From assembly GCA_012845835.1 (NCBI GenBank), contig JABAKD010000021.1, forward strand, positions 1,961,685 through 2,025,684: a stretch of DNA of 64,000 nt, given 5' to 3'. Positions 36,351 through 46,800 of the stretch are shown in pieces; the first letter of the stretch is position 1; every line of letters starts with the position of its first letter. Origin of the DNA: Undaria pinnatifida. Its lineage: Eukaryota > Sar > Phaeophyceae > Laminariales > Alariaceae. Below the pieces are notes generated by a model, which saw nothing but the letters and a program-made list of their open reading frames with translations, was not told the DNA's origin and searched no databases. The translations under genes and the position numbers were made by a program.

Positions 36351-37073
36351 CCATCGGGTACTACTCTGTTAGATCACAATGCACGCCCAGCTCATATCAG
36401 TTCGGCTGTATACAGCCCAGCGTGGAAGCGTAGCGCTGTGCCAAGCCGTGCGGAGCCGTGCGGTGCGGTGCGGTGCGGTGCAGTGATGTGCGCTCTTTGC
36501 TGCGGTGCTGTGTCGTGCTGCGCTGTGTGCTTTCTTTCGAACATAGGGCAGTACCGGGTACAACACGTGTTGTTGTGTACTACTTTTCTTCTATTTTCTT
36601 TTTTTTCGTGTAGTTGATCTTTCACGGCCCCCTGTTCTTTCCCCCACGCAAAGTACCCCCGTGCTGCCGATCACAACGTAACACCGGCAACATACGCAAA
36701 CAGCCCAGCTGAGCACAACAAACAGGGCAATTTGCTCTGCACAAGCAGCTGTTGGCAATATATAACCGCTGCTCGCACCAAATCATGGGCCTCTTCTTTT
36801 CGCCCCCTCTACATGTTTTTAGTTGTATTCTTTGTATTACGCGAGCGTGGCGGGCGGCGTCAGCCGCCTGCGGACAGGAGCCCTTGTATATTATACCAGT
36901 TTTGACGTTTATGTCCCACCGAAGAAATTGACGAAATTGTTTTATCCGACAATGAGAAGGAATGAAAAAAAAGTTGGTGCATAGTCTATATGTACACCTA
37001 ACATCGTAATCTGCCAGAGTAATAAACACTTCCACGCACTTGATATCACATCATTGTCTTTCTAGAGCCATCC
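36351..37073. other. Intergenic with (GTGCG)n-like run
   Basis: 36445-36484 is a short GTGCG/GCGGT minisatellite. The rest contains no shared repeats or convincing frames. Confidence 0.45.
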
Positions 37074-37720
37074 ATGCCCCTGCTGCAACTCAGCCCCCCC
37101 CTCCTCCCAACGCCCCCAAGGTCCCCTCCTTGCCTGCCACCCGCACCATCGCTTAGAGCGCACTATCGCCTAGAGCACCACCCTATATCTATGCGACCTG
37201 AATATATGCTGTTTAAAACCCGTTTCGCCCCCCACCCCCAGCCCCCCATCCGCCCCCCACCCCCACCCCCACTCCTTGGAACGCTCCGCCCTCCCCTCAC
37301 TGAGACTGGTTGTTCGACCTACAGGATAGGATTTGTAGTTTCCACGCACACATTTAGCTGCCCCGGCATCCCCCCCACCCACACGCCCCCCCTTGATAAA
37401 ACCCAGGCTCCAACGTCCTTAAACCCTCCGCCCTTCCCTCACCCGTTATTCGGCTTACAGGATTCACTCTATAAACTGATGCATTACCTTCCTCAGCTGC
37501 CAGTTTTTGTCCCCATCAAAAAAGGGTTTTGTAGTTTCCGCGCACATACTGACTAATATAATCCTGTTGACCCTGATACGTACACTGCAGTTGCAAGGAG
37601 ATTCCGCCGACCTTTATCCTTAATAAGGATACACAACCCGTAATACGCGATCGGAGTATAACACACAGCGTGCAAAGATGATTTTCTACAAAACCTTCGA
37701 TCTCACAGCTGTAGTGTATT
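37074..37720 (-). repeat. R1 long form (R1 head plus C/G-rich extension), minus
   Basis: 37506-37720 is R1 reversed. 37074-37505 is a C-rich extension on plus (G-rich on the R1 sense strand). It contains repeated R1-tail fragments such as GTTTCCACGCACACA and GTAGTTTCCGCGCACA. The same composite occurs at 55164-56480. The 160-residue proline-rich frame on plus follows from composition. Confidence 0.7.
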
Positions 37721-38263
37721 TTTTTTTCTTCAAAATATATGTACACATTGACATAATGTAATGTTTTTTGTCCAACTAACACAATGCAAAGTATTCCATA
37801 TAGTATAAACCAGACGTCATGCCGCATATATATGGATATTTTTCCAAAATCAATTTCTTTCTTGGAAATAATGCCAGTTTTGTTCGAAAACTGGCGAATT
37901 CAACACCTACTTGTAATTTGTAGGAATGATACCGAGGGGTTCTTACCGACGGGTGGTCAATTGACATAGGAAAAAGCATTCCACGACCATCACTCTCGAG
38001 GCATCGAGCTTCTCATGTTCATAGCTCCGACACCATAACGGAGCACACGACGAGCGGAACCACACTTTCCTTCCCGACGTGTAAGGCAACAGAAGAGGCT
38101 AGCCTACCACTGCCGCTGCTTATCCTGCTGTGGCTGTGAACGTTTCTCTTTGAGGTGGTGGACGGCAAGCGACAGCGGCACACGGAGCACGCGATCCTCT
38201 CCTTCTTGCAAGGAGCCTGCAGCTTCCGACCTCGATCTTCCGGGTATGTGTTCGAGCCGAGTA
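37721..38263. other. no recognisable feature
   Basis: No credible coding or shared repeats. Confidence 0.4.
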
Positions 38264-38544
38264 GCACCAAACGGCTACGGTAGCAGGGTCACTTTTGGGG
38301 GCTTGTTGGGTAGTGGCTCGGGGTTTCTCGTGAGAGTGACCCCTCTCTTCCTTTGCAACCTTGAGCTTTCGTGCTGTTAAAATTTTGCAAAACAAAAATT
38401 CGCGGTGGAACGGTAAACTGCGTTGCCCCAAAACGATCTCCCTAGTCGTTGTCGTCGGTGGAGTAAAGCGTCATTCGTGCGAGGGGTGAAAACAAAGAGT
38501 ATTGGTTGAATGCATGGGTATCCCCCATACCGTAGCCTTGCCCC
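38264..38544. mobile_element. Small inverted-repeat element, palindrome family, copy C
   Basis: The left end (ACCAAACGGCTACGGTAGC) and right end (CCATACCGTAGCCTTGCCC) form the family's inverted repeat. Internal arms GGCTCGGGGTTTCTCGTGAG and TCATTCGTGCGAGGGG are degraded palindromes. Length ~281 bp. More diverged than copies A and B. Confidence 0.6.
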
Positions 38545-39198
38545 TAGTCTGTAGTACCGTACGCACGTGTAGGGCAGCAATCGGGTCCGATAAACCTCGA
38601 ACGCGATAAGGGTCGACTGATTGGTGCGTTTTGAATCGGTTTCCTTCGTCGATTCGAAGGCCGCGGGCGTCGCCGTGTGTAATGCGTCATCCCTCTATAG
38701 TGCCGTTACGGTTGTATACCTGGGGCCTAACGCTCACTACCGTTTGAGCTCAGACTCAAATTTGTAACTAATTATCGGTTTTGTACGATCAACTTAGAAG
38801 TTATCAATAAACCCACGGCTGGACAATATCTCACGGGCAGGAGTCTAAAGACTAGCGCATAGAAATGTTGGCCAGCTCGCGCGAACGAGCGTCTTCGAAG
38901 CCATGTTTCAAGTGAGATATTGAGCTCCTCAAACGTTCAGGAGCTCAAACGTTTCCTCCTGTTGCCCCCAAATCGTGTGACGACTCCATCGGTGTTTTTG
39001 TGCATACGAATTGGCAACAACAACCATACGGTGTTCGAGATATTGTGGACACACGGGTGCAACGTCACTGGGTCATGGAGACTCACGCACCCTCCAGGGG
39101 CATGCGAGCGACGCACAGTCGGTGTTGCAAGCAAGCATACAGGAGTGATCGGGACCTATATACCTCAAAAATGCGATGCGGATTGGAGGGTCGGGGCG
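38545..39198. other. no recognisable feature
   Basis: No shared repeat. A 143-residue frame from 38920 has no recognisable domain. Confidence 0.35.
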
Positions 39199-39298
39199 CG
39201 CGTGTGCGGCAAGTCTGGTTTTTTCCCAGGTCTATTTACGACCCAACCTGCGTGTGCGGCAAGTCTGGTCTTTTCTCAGGTCTATTTACGACCCGACC
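39199..39298. repeat. 50-bp tandem duplication
   Basis: CGTGTGCGGCAAGTCTGGTY...GGTCTATTTACGACCC occurs twice in direct succession with only a few differences. Confidence 0.8.
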
Positions 39299-40010
39299 TG
39301 GCGGCAGATAGGTTGGGACCAAGACATGCCGCTGATACCAATACACCATGACAATATCTCGTAACAAGGCGAAACCCCAACGTTAACCAACGTCATTAGC
39401 TCGGCTAATAAGCACTGAAAAGGTCTACCTGGAATACCTTATTATGCCGTTGGCTGGGTCTGATAATATTGGCAATGTGACTGGCTTTGCAGAGACTGAC
39501 CTTGAAAAACATATATTATTACTGTCGGCAGGGTGTGTGACTCTGGCATTGTGGTCTTCTGATCAGATTATTACTCACATTCCGAAGAACGTTGCATTAC
39601 GTTTTAAGGCAAGGCAAGGTGAGCATAACTGGCAGTATGTTATATTAATAGCGCGAACAAAACTGCACGCAACAACACCAATCTTGATATAATGGCATAC
39701 ATTTTATCATGTGTCTCCCTGTTGCACACATCGCATTCATTCGTGTAGACCATCGTACCTAAACTAAGGTACTCACATAGTGTTGGTGTTTTTTTTTCGC
39801 CAGCCATGTGACACTAGCGGGCAATATCAGAACAGAATCACGAAGAAGTTACAACCTTTTTTCCACCAGGAGCACGACATCGTGGTATCTCCGGCAGGGA
39901 CACTCCTTGTTGTGTTGGATGGAATTAGGTGGAAACATCCAAATGGAAACGTCAGCTAAACGCGAAGAAACGAATAAACAGACGCACACGACATTTCTTG
40001 CCTTTCTTTT
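39299..40010. other. no recognisable feature
   Basis: An ATG-started 82-residue frame at 39444-39692 has ordinary amino-acid composition but no recognisable domain and no splice context. It is not called as a gene. Confidence 0.35.
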
Positions 40011-40350
40011 CTTTTTTTTTTTCATCTAAAATATTTTCCTTGCACTGCCCTCGCATTCCCTCCCGGTAGTTATTTAGATCTGCGTCACGAAGCGGGCCCT
40101 GTTCCCCCTTCCCCACTGCGGTGCGTGCCTGCATTTTTTCCGGGAAAATGATTCAACCTTTTCTTGCATCGTCAACTAGGTAGGGTCGACTTTTACACAC
40201 GCACCCTGCTAGGCCCTTTCAGCAGTTGCCTTGTTTTGTTCTTCATTTATATGCAATTAAAGCAAAATATTCACAACGATGGGAATCGAACTCAAGGACC
40301 GATGCTAGATATCGAGGGTAACCAATACACCACCGGGAGTCGACCGGCTA
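40011..40350 (-). mobile_element. SINE-2, full-length copy
   Basis: T-run 40011-40022 is the sense-strand poly-A tail. The head on the minus strand begins TAGCCGGTCGACTCCCGGTG. It contains TGGTGTATTGGTTACC (box-A-like) and GAGTTCGATTCCC (box B). Best-preserved tRNA-like head of this family. Confidence 0.75.
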
Positions 40351-40391
40351 ATAACAGCCATTATTGAATACATTTTTCCAGCACAAAATAT

Positions 40392-40556
40392 ATGTTCACT
40401 CAGCTGCTGTGGGATCAAATATTTCGTCATGTTCACTCAGCTGTGGGATCAAATATTTCGTCTGAACTCATGTTCGCAAGATGTGTGTGATGCTCCAATT
40501 GCGCGTATTGCTGGATATTAGTATTGTGTGCCTTCATTAAGGATAGAGGTCGGCAA
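40392..40556 (+). repeat. R1 repeat, 3'-truncated, with internal duplication
   Basis: Starts GTTCACTCAGCTGCTGTGGG. The first ~35 bp (to ATTTCGTC) is duplicated in tandem before the element continues to GGATAGAGGTCGGCAAC, where similarity ends. Confidence 0.65.
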
Positions 40557-42091
40557 CAGTGGCACCTGTATTAAGGCCGATTTGCCGTATTCAGCGTTTG
40601 TTGTGGTGGGCTCACATATTCGGAGGCATGACGACGGAAATCGGAAGTTTATGGGAAATCAGCATTTTTTGTGGGATTTCCAGTCAAGGAGATTTCATTT
40701 GAAGCCCAGGTAGGTGCGTTCGAGTGAGCGCGCACGTCGGCGCTTCTGTCTTCCTGGAGGTTAAATATCCCGCTAACCGTAATGCTCGAGCAACAATGGG
40801 CTAAACTGGTTGCAATCGATGGGGCCACGAGGCAATGCATGAACTGGATTTATTGGGGGATTACACACAACCTGGTCAAAACTGTCAAATAAATGGCGGA
40901 GGAAACGACTGTGGATATCCCCTTTTTTCTGCCGAGTACGAGAGCAAAGCTTGTGCCACACAGATGGCATCAGGGAGTCAACGGTGAATCACCTCGAGCC
41001 CGCGACCGAGGAAACAAAGGCGACGCACACTGGAGAGGCAACGCACGGAGGGAGTAGGCTTTCGCACTCCCTAGCAACCGTCAAAAAAAGAACTAGGCTT
41101 TCGCCATAGAGATGCCGCCAAGAAGTCAACAGCGAAGGCGAAGCCGATGACGCTCTACATTGGGGTAACATATACAGTTTGTACTCGTCGTCGTAGTGTC
41201 CGTGCTGCTTGCTGCAGGTGATATGCAGAGAGCGGCATGTACTACATATGTTTTACACAAGGTCCTATGGACATCTGACGGCTTGTTCATGACTTCTGAA
41301 CGACTTCGAGAATCCCGCCGCCGGCATTAGCGTGAGAGCGCACGGCAGCGCGGGAACACCAATGAGAACTACTGCTGAACACACCCCATCCTGTTTACTC
41401 ATATATATGTGGTTGGTGGGCCACGATCCGCGTTTTGTCAAGACCCAACAACATCTGGCAGAAAAATGTATAAAAATGACAAGAAAAGAAAAAAAAAATC
41501 GGCATTAGGTCGATGGTTGGTTTCTGTATTTTTGACGTCAATGAATAGCACATCACAAGAAGGAGTCTGAAAGCACGCCCGTTGGCCGGCAACAACTCCG
41601 TAGAGAGTGGGTGGTTGTGGAGCTTTTTCCACGCGAGATGCCGTCGAAATATGCAACGGGGGTGTTGGGTGGGGATGGGAGCTTTTCCTCTGCAGCCAGG
41701 AGCTAATAAACCAGTACGAGTCGTATAAGTTCTTTTTAAGTTTCTTCTTCCAGCGTCAGCTGGAATGTAAGAGTATATTTGCTTGTGTACAGAGATGATG
41801 AGCATATTTTTCAGAACTAGACTATATACCAAAAACGTACCTTAATGTCAATTGCATCATGCTGTCGTGTATGCCACAGAGCTGCACGCTGCTGTTGTGG
41901 ATACTCGCTTGCACACCACACACATCCGGCGATGTCTAGAGGGGATACTGCACACACTCCATCACGGGCTCGAGATAATTCCAACTCTGCTGCACGTTGA
42001 GATTACTCTCTCGAGGCATGCCGTGCTCGAGGCATGCCGTGAAGGTGATGAATATTATACAAAATTAAAAAGGTGATATATATAATACTAT
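40557..42091. other. no recognisable feature
   Basis: Short frames only. A 14-bp CTCGAGGCATGCCG direct duplication lies near 42012-42041. Confidence 0.4.
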
Positions 42092-42152
42092 ATAGTCGCC
42101 GACCTATATCCTTAATGAGGATACACAACTCGTAATGCGTGCGATCGGAGTA

Positions 42153-43074
42153 CAGTGGGGGTTGCGGTTTAAGATAGCGGTGTGCCATACCGACGAAAAC
42201 TATCTTAAACTCGTAGCTCTCCTAAATCGGTTTACGATATGTTTTATCTTAAATAAAGCGAGATTTTGGGTTAAAATAAACATATCTATATCAGAACATA
42301 TGGGTTTTAGAGAGCCCGGGCCTGGGGTCAAGAGCGCTTAAAGGGCAGGTTGTTGTCGTTGTGCCTATTCGAAGTGTTGAAAGCGCATTTCGTATTGTTT
42401 ACGCAATATTTACCGTACGTTAGAGGGCCGACACGCAGCACGATCCTTCCTTGTTGCGTACTCGCGGAGTATATATTAAAACAAAAGTAAATATAAAGAA
42501 GAAACACCTGCGTGGGATGAGCTCACTAGGCTGCGTAGAGTATATTGTCGAATGAATTGTTCTCTTTGGCAGGGTTATTCCAACATCATCTATACCCTGT
42601 AAGCAGCCAACATAACACAGAGAGAGGTGAAGCAGCATGGGCATCACTTGTCGGGGTTGACACATCCGTGGCAAACACGTTGCATCTCGTTGTCGCCACG
42701 CGGGTCCGCCAAACCGCAGATTCCATGAAGGTAGACTTGACAGACACCGCATCTGTGAGTCGTAAAGTTCGGAGGGCCCGGCGTGTGGTCCGGAACCACA
42801 GCGCACTTCGAACCCGCGGCGCAGGGCATTGTGCTACAGCCAGTAAAGCTGTGAGCTGTGTGTCTACCTTGTTCTGCTGTATGCCTACATGCCTACGGGT
42901 GGTAGTTACTCAGGGTTTCTAGGCTACAGCACTACACGGGCAGGCGGGGTTGGGGGTATGTTCGGTTTAAAATAATCCATGTTCGGTTTAAGATAAAGTG
43001 TGCCAAGCCATTTTTGACTCTCTAAAACACGTGATTCTCTTAAACTAGGCTTTCTTAGACCGCAACCCTCACTG
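42153..43074. mobile_element. Tc1/mariner-type element (non-autonomous) inserted in R1
   Basis: Ends CAGTGGGGGTTGCGGTTTAAG and its reverse form (CTTAGACCGCAACCCTCACTG shortened here) flanked by TA on both sides. A TACAGTG...CACTGTA junction is characteristic of Tc1/mariner insertion. Subterminal TTTAAGATAGCGGTGTGCCA is echoed in reverse near 42985-43010. No transposase DDE frame is present in its 922 bp. It carries a small Cys/His-rich frame on the minus strand (separate entry). Confidence 0.75.
42644..42829 (-). CDS. Small Cys/His-rich (zinc-finger-like) ORF inside the mariner-type element
   Basis: A 61-residue frame from a true ATG. Residues 3-35 carry CAAGSKC, then after a linker HRCGVCQVYLHGICG, then CHGC near the end. 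The cysteine and histidine spacing (C..C, H..C, C..C) looks like a metal-binding finger of the PHD or related treble-clef kind, here C-terminal. It may be the C-terminal finger of the element's lost transposase or a captured host exon. Completeness and expression are unknown. The plus-strand 125-residue frame over the same bases is its shadow. Confidence 0.4.
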   Translation of the reverse strand: MPCAAGSKCAVVPDHTPGPPNFTTHRCGVCQVYLHGICGLADPRGDNEMQRVCHGCVNPDK

Positions 43075-43611
43075 TATCACACACAGCTTGCAAAGATGAG
43101 TTTCGACGAAATCTTCGATCTCACAGCTGGAGTGTATTTTCATTTTTATATAATATATATGAAGAACTCCATCTATCTGTGAGATCGAATATTTCGTCGA
43201 AATTCATATGTGCAAGCTGTGTGTGGTACTCAGATTACGCATATTATTACTGGGTGTGTCTCCTCTCTAGGGATATAGGTCGGCGACTTCCCTTAGAACT
43301 ACAGTGTAGCTTTAGGCCATTTATTATATAGTCGGGTTTGTCAGTCGAAAACGACATTTTCGACTGAAGCCCACATCGAGCATTCTTACACGGGCGAAAA
43401 AGGGCTTCTTCGACTCTACTTTTTTCGACGGAGAATTCCTACTGGCGAATCCAGTAGAAAAGCTTGACTTTTTCAAAACTGAATCCTCCAGTCGAAAACC
43501 TCGGTCGAAAGAGTCTTACACGTGTTTTTTGAACGGATCGCATCGTTCATCCAACCACCAAACACACACCCACACGGCCACACAGCCACACACCCATACC
43601 AGGTACCACAC

Positions 43612-43613
<2 letters not shown>

Positions 43614-43643
<30 letters not shown>

Positions 43644-43652
43644 GTATATATA
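43614..43652. repeat. (GT)n(TA)n microsatellite
   Basis: TGTGTGTGTGTG followed by TATATATATA directly at the T-run end of SINE-1. Likely derived from the SINE tail or its target. Confidence 0.8.
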
Positions 43653-43956
43653 TTTTTTTTCTCTCACACCTTCACTTTTCGGCTTCTGGACAAGCCGTGG
43701 TCACAGGTGTCGACCCTTCTCCCCCCCGGTTCCTGCCTTCAATTTTATCGCGCATAGGGTTCAGCAATCCCACTGCTCGTCGATTTTTCATCGAGTGTTG
43801 CTAACTCACGCTCTCGCGCTTTCCGCAAGTCAATTGGTGCACAAGAAAGAGTGCCACCGAATTTATACGAGTATGCACTCGGCGGGGCTCGAACTCACGA
43901 AACTGACCTATACCAGGCTCGAAGATAACCTGATACGCCACCGGGGCGACCGGCTA
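43653..43956 (-). mobile_element. SINE-1, nested in the TIR element
   Basis: Nearly identical to 20598-20918: same head (GCCGGTCGCCCCGGTGGCG on minus), box B GTTCGAGCC, and short T-run 43653-43660. Confidence 0.8.
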
Positions 43957-44540
43957 TATCATGCAAGGCGATGACGCTGGCGTGGCTATCACTTCTGTTG
44001 TTACTTCTCGCAGCAAGTCAGCGTGGCGCGTTTCAAGTTCCGCTCGCCAGCAGCGTGTATCACAAGACGGCAGCAGCCGCGGTATCGATCCCATGCTGCC
44101 AACAACTGCTTGCGCCGCCTGCGGCTTTTGCGGCTCTCGGCTGAGTGCAACCCCACGAACGTAGATTTATCGGCTTTCGCCTGACCCAAAGTCACCAACT
44201 CGCTGGGACGAGGGTTCGTCGAGCCATTGGTCCCGGAGAAAGTGCGAACCACAGAGCTGCCAACCGATTTCGACTGCTGTACAGAAGTACGCCCTCACAC
44301 CAACCACCTCTAAAAAGAGCACAAAAACTTCAAAATCGACTCGACTGACGATAAGAAGGACCAGAAGAATCCACCAGTCGAAAAATAATCCAGTCGAAAA
44401 GGGCCGTTTTCGACTGGGCGAATCCGACTGTATAAGAACTGGGCTTACCACGGTGAACAGGGTTATTATGGTAATCAACTTGTGCGCGGAACATATAAAA
44501 TCCGTTTTTGAGGGGGACAAAATCTGACGGCTGTGGAATG

Positions 44541-44975
44541 CACCAAGTTTTAACGTATATACGGTAGTCGTATGATCGGTGACGGGAGGAGACGAGTATA
44601 AGGGCGATCGGTTACTTAAATTACTATTAACTTACTTCATGCGTAATGCAAGTAGGTGATGGCGGGAGCGGCGAGGGAGGGGGGGGAGGGGGGTTAATTG
44701 AAACTTTCATAACAAACAAGTGAACCAGGGCTACTGCATGGGTGGCGCGAAAAGCGGTGAAGTCATAATATTATCACCTGTCGGCTAGTGCTTACAGTTC
44801 TGCCGGTGCGTGATTTTCGGTGGGGTGGAGTTGGAGCGAGGGGGGAGGGAGGGGGGAGGGGGGTGAGGGAAGTTGCTCGTGGGGGAGGGGGGAGGGGTGA
44901 CGAAGGTGAATGGGAGCAAACGAGGCTACCTGCGTGCAAAATACAGATGCCCAATATTTTCAAGGAACTCTATGA
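44541..44975 (+). repeat. G-rich R1 extension
   Basis: Continues the R1 tail with ATCGGTGACGGGAGG, two G-rich arrays (44670-44693 and 44820-44900) and AGGCTACCTGCGTGCAAAAT. Parallel arrangement is seen at 46616-46800 and 55440-56470. Confidence 0.55.
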
Positions 44976-45274
44976 GGTACATGAGGAACCTATTGGTAGT
45001 GTTGTTTTTTCGTAAATGTTGCGGTTACTAATGGTTTAAATATCCGTATATGATGGATACCACCACCAATGGTACACTTGATGCTCTTTACCGTCGCTGC
45101 CGTGTCCAGCTCGAGGTCTAAGTGAAGTGTGTTCAGTACACGCTTCAGGTAGGTTGATTACATTACAGGGCGTTGCATGGAACTTAGTACTACCTGGATC
45201 TTTAATAATAAATGTCTGTTATGCGCCGACCCACGCACACACTTATTATAAAAATCACTAAGCCATCGGTCCAT
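44976..45274. other. no recognisable feature
   Basis: AT-rich spacer. Confidence 0.4.
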
Positions 45275-46033
45275 ATGTGACATTGAAAAATGTCATCGGA
45301 ACTCGTCTTTGTAATCTGCGTGAGATATTCCAATCGCGCGCAATACTGGGCGCGTTACCTCTCTCTTGTTTTTTTTTTTACTTCTCAAACTTTACTTTCC
45401 AACTTCTGGAAAAGCCACTGTCACAGGTGACGTCCCTTTCCCCCCCCCAGTTCTTGCCTTCAACTTTTGTCGCGCATATGACTGATTCTGCGATATCTCC
45501 CCCAAAATCCAGCGATTCTCTTTCATGAACACTTCGTCGCTGCTCGATACGATGAAGGATTCTATGAAAAAAATACATATTCCCACATGTTCTTGTTCGC
45601 GAAGTACTATCGACCGATGGCGTCGGGGTGTCGAACGGCAATGTACTTCAGGAGATACGGCTGAAAGCTGGTTTCAAAACCGGCGATGCCATTCAAGAAT
45701 AGTTGAGGGGCTTCCGTAGAACGACTCTCAGGGTTCAGCAATCCCGCTGCTCGTCGATTTTTCATCGACCGTCGGTAACTCACGCTCTCCCGCTTTCCGC
45801 GAGTTTATTTTCGCGCAAGAAAAAGTCCCAACGAATTGATACGAGTATGCACTCGGCGGGGCTCGAACTCACAAAATGACCTATACAAGGCTCGACGATA
45901 GCCTGATACGCCACCGGGGTGACCGGTCGAGAATATAGGTCGGCGACTCCCCTTAGATCTAACTTGCAACAGGGTCAATATTAGCATGCAAATGATTACA
46001 AAAAAGGTTTAATGGGGAGAAAAAATCTGACGG
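45275..46033 (+). repeat. R1 copy split by a SINE-1 insertion
   Basis: Diverged R1 head 45275-45365 (CGCGCAATACTGGGCGCGTT) and tail 45929-46033 (GAATATAGGTCGGCGACTCC ... AAAATCTGACGGCC) flank the SINE at 45369-45927. Confidence 0.6.
45369..45927 (-). mobile_element. SINE-1 with internal ~250-bp insertion
   Basis: T-run 45369-45379, tRNA-like head ending near 45927. Between CGCGCATA (45478) and GGGTTCAGCA (about 45731) lies extra sequence absent from the other two copies. Its right half (45611-45730) resembles R5 at 15760-15910. Confidence 0.65.
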
Positions 46034-46096
46034 CCAAGGTATGCGCCGGTATAACATGTGCATCCTGTGGTCGTATAATCGGTGGCGGGGTACCCA

Positions 46097-46245
46097 ATTC
46101 GTGCATGGCCGTGGCTGTACGACCGTAGACCTTCGTATGCCTACATTTCGGGGACGGAGCATGTCGGGTTTCCACCTACCAGGCAGGCATTGCTTGCCCC
46201 AAGCGCAAAGCGCCGTAAGGGATTCTGGGAGTCGCATGAAGGCTA
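46097..46245 (+). repeat. Dispersed repeat D2, copy 1
   Basis: Reverse-matches 48280-48440. Shared blocks are GTGCATGGCCGT, CGGAGCATGTCGGGTTTCCA/CACCTACCAGGCA, AAGCGCCGTRAGG and GAGTCGCATGAAGG. The same reading frame in both gives GRS.SG.HLPG.H and SAVR...SRMK, but no family is recognised. Confidence 0.55.
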
Positions 46246-46615
46246 AACTCCAGTGACAACAATGGATAATACTATGTAGCTGTCTCATGTGTCTCTCGAT
46301 GCATTCGCACTACGTCTTGCGATCATTCCCCTTGTGCGGAGTTACGGTTTTCCACACCCCGCACAATGTGATATATCTCGAAAACCATCACGGATACCTA
46401 TAAAACGAAAAGAACGGCACCCAGGCTGTCTACCTCACAGAGTGACAGGCATGCTTCACGGCGTCATTGCCAACCAACGGCAACACTAACGGCGGCAAAT
46501 TGTTTATCGCGTCGGTGCCAACTGTAGCCAACAATTATGTACATATATTTTGCGGGGTGTTAAGTGGAACTTGAAGACACTATAAATGTAATGGAGCCAC
46601 TGATTGGATGACTCG
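46246..46615. other. no recognisable feature
   Basis: Short frames only. Confidence 0.4.
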
Positions 46616-46800
46616 TAGTTCAAAGAGATGTTACTAGCTGTCGGGTAGTATTTAATCTGTAGCGGGCTTCTCTTTTTGGGTGAGGTAGGGGGGAAGGTAG
46701 GGGAGACAAGGTAGAGGGGTTGCTGGCGGGGCGGGGGGGGGGGGTACGAGAGCGAAATACTCTACCTGCATGCTTAATGCAGATGAACGATATTGTACAT
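46616..46800 (+). repeat. G-rich R1-related extension
   Basis: CTAGCTGTCGGGTAGTATTT, a G-rich array ending in a 10-base G-run near 46735, then TACCTGCATGCTTAATGCAG. Similar order to 44766-44970. Confidence 0.5.

Larger units (their letters stand above)
42092..43140 (-). repeat. R1 short form, split by a Tc1/mariner-type insertion
   Basis: R1 reversed: CGCCGACCTATATCCTTAAT ... CGATCGGAGTA before the insertion, TATCACACACAGCTTGCAAA ... GCTGGAGTGTA after it. Removing 42153-43074 and one TA restores the R1 consensus GGAGTATCACACAC exactly. Confidence 0.8.
43329..44430. mobile_element. TIR element with CAGTCGAAAA palindromes, TA-flanked
   Basis: The left end TAGTCGGGTTTGTCAGTCG matches the reversed right end CAGTCGGATTCGCCCAGTCG, and each is followed by the palindrome CAGTCGAAAA...TTTTCGACTG. 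Inverted repeats are about 40 bp. TA flanks both sides (43327-43328, 44431-44432), as for Tc1/mariner. More CAGTCGAAAA copies lie subterminally. It has no transposase, so it is non-autonomous. It contains a SINE-1 copy. Confidence 0.65.
43163..44537 (+). repeat. R1 copy split by a second TA-flanked element
   Basis: R1 head 43163-43316 ends at CAGTGTAGCT. The R1 tail resumes at about 44453 (ACAGGGTTATTATGGTAATC) and runs to GACGGCTGTGG at 44537. Between them lies the element at 43329-44430, with a little unmatched flank on each side. Confidence 0.7.

Noticed and set aside
37074-37556. 160-residue proline-rich plus-strand frame
   Set aside because: Complementary reading of the G-rich R1 long-form extension; the same DNA elsewhere has no conserved frame.
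42545-42922. 125-residue plus-strand frame
   Set aside because: Shadow of the Cys/His-rich minus-strand frame inside the mariner-type element.
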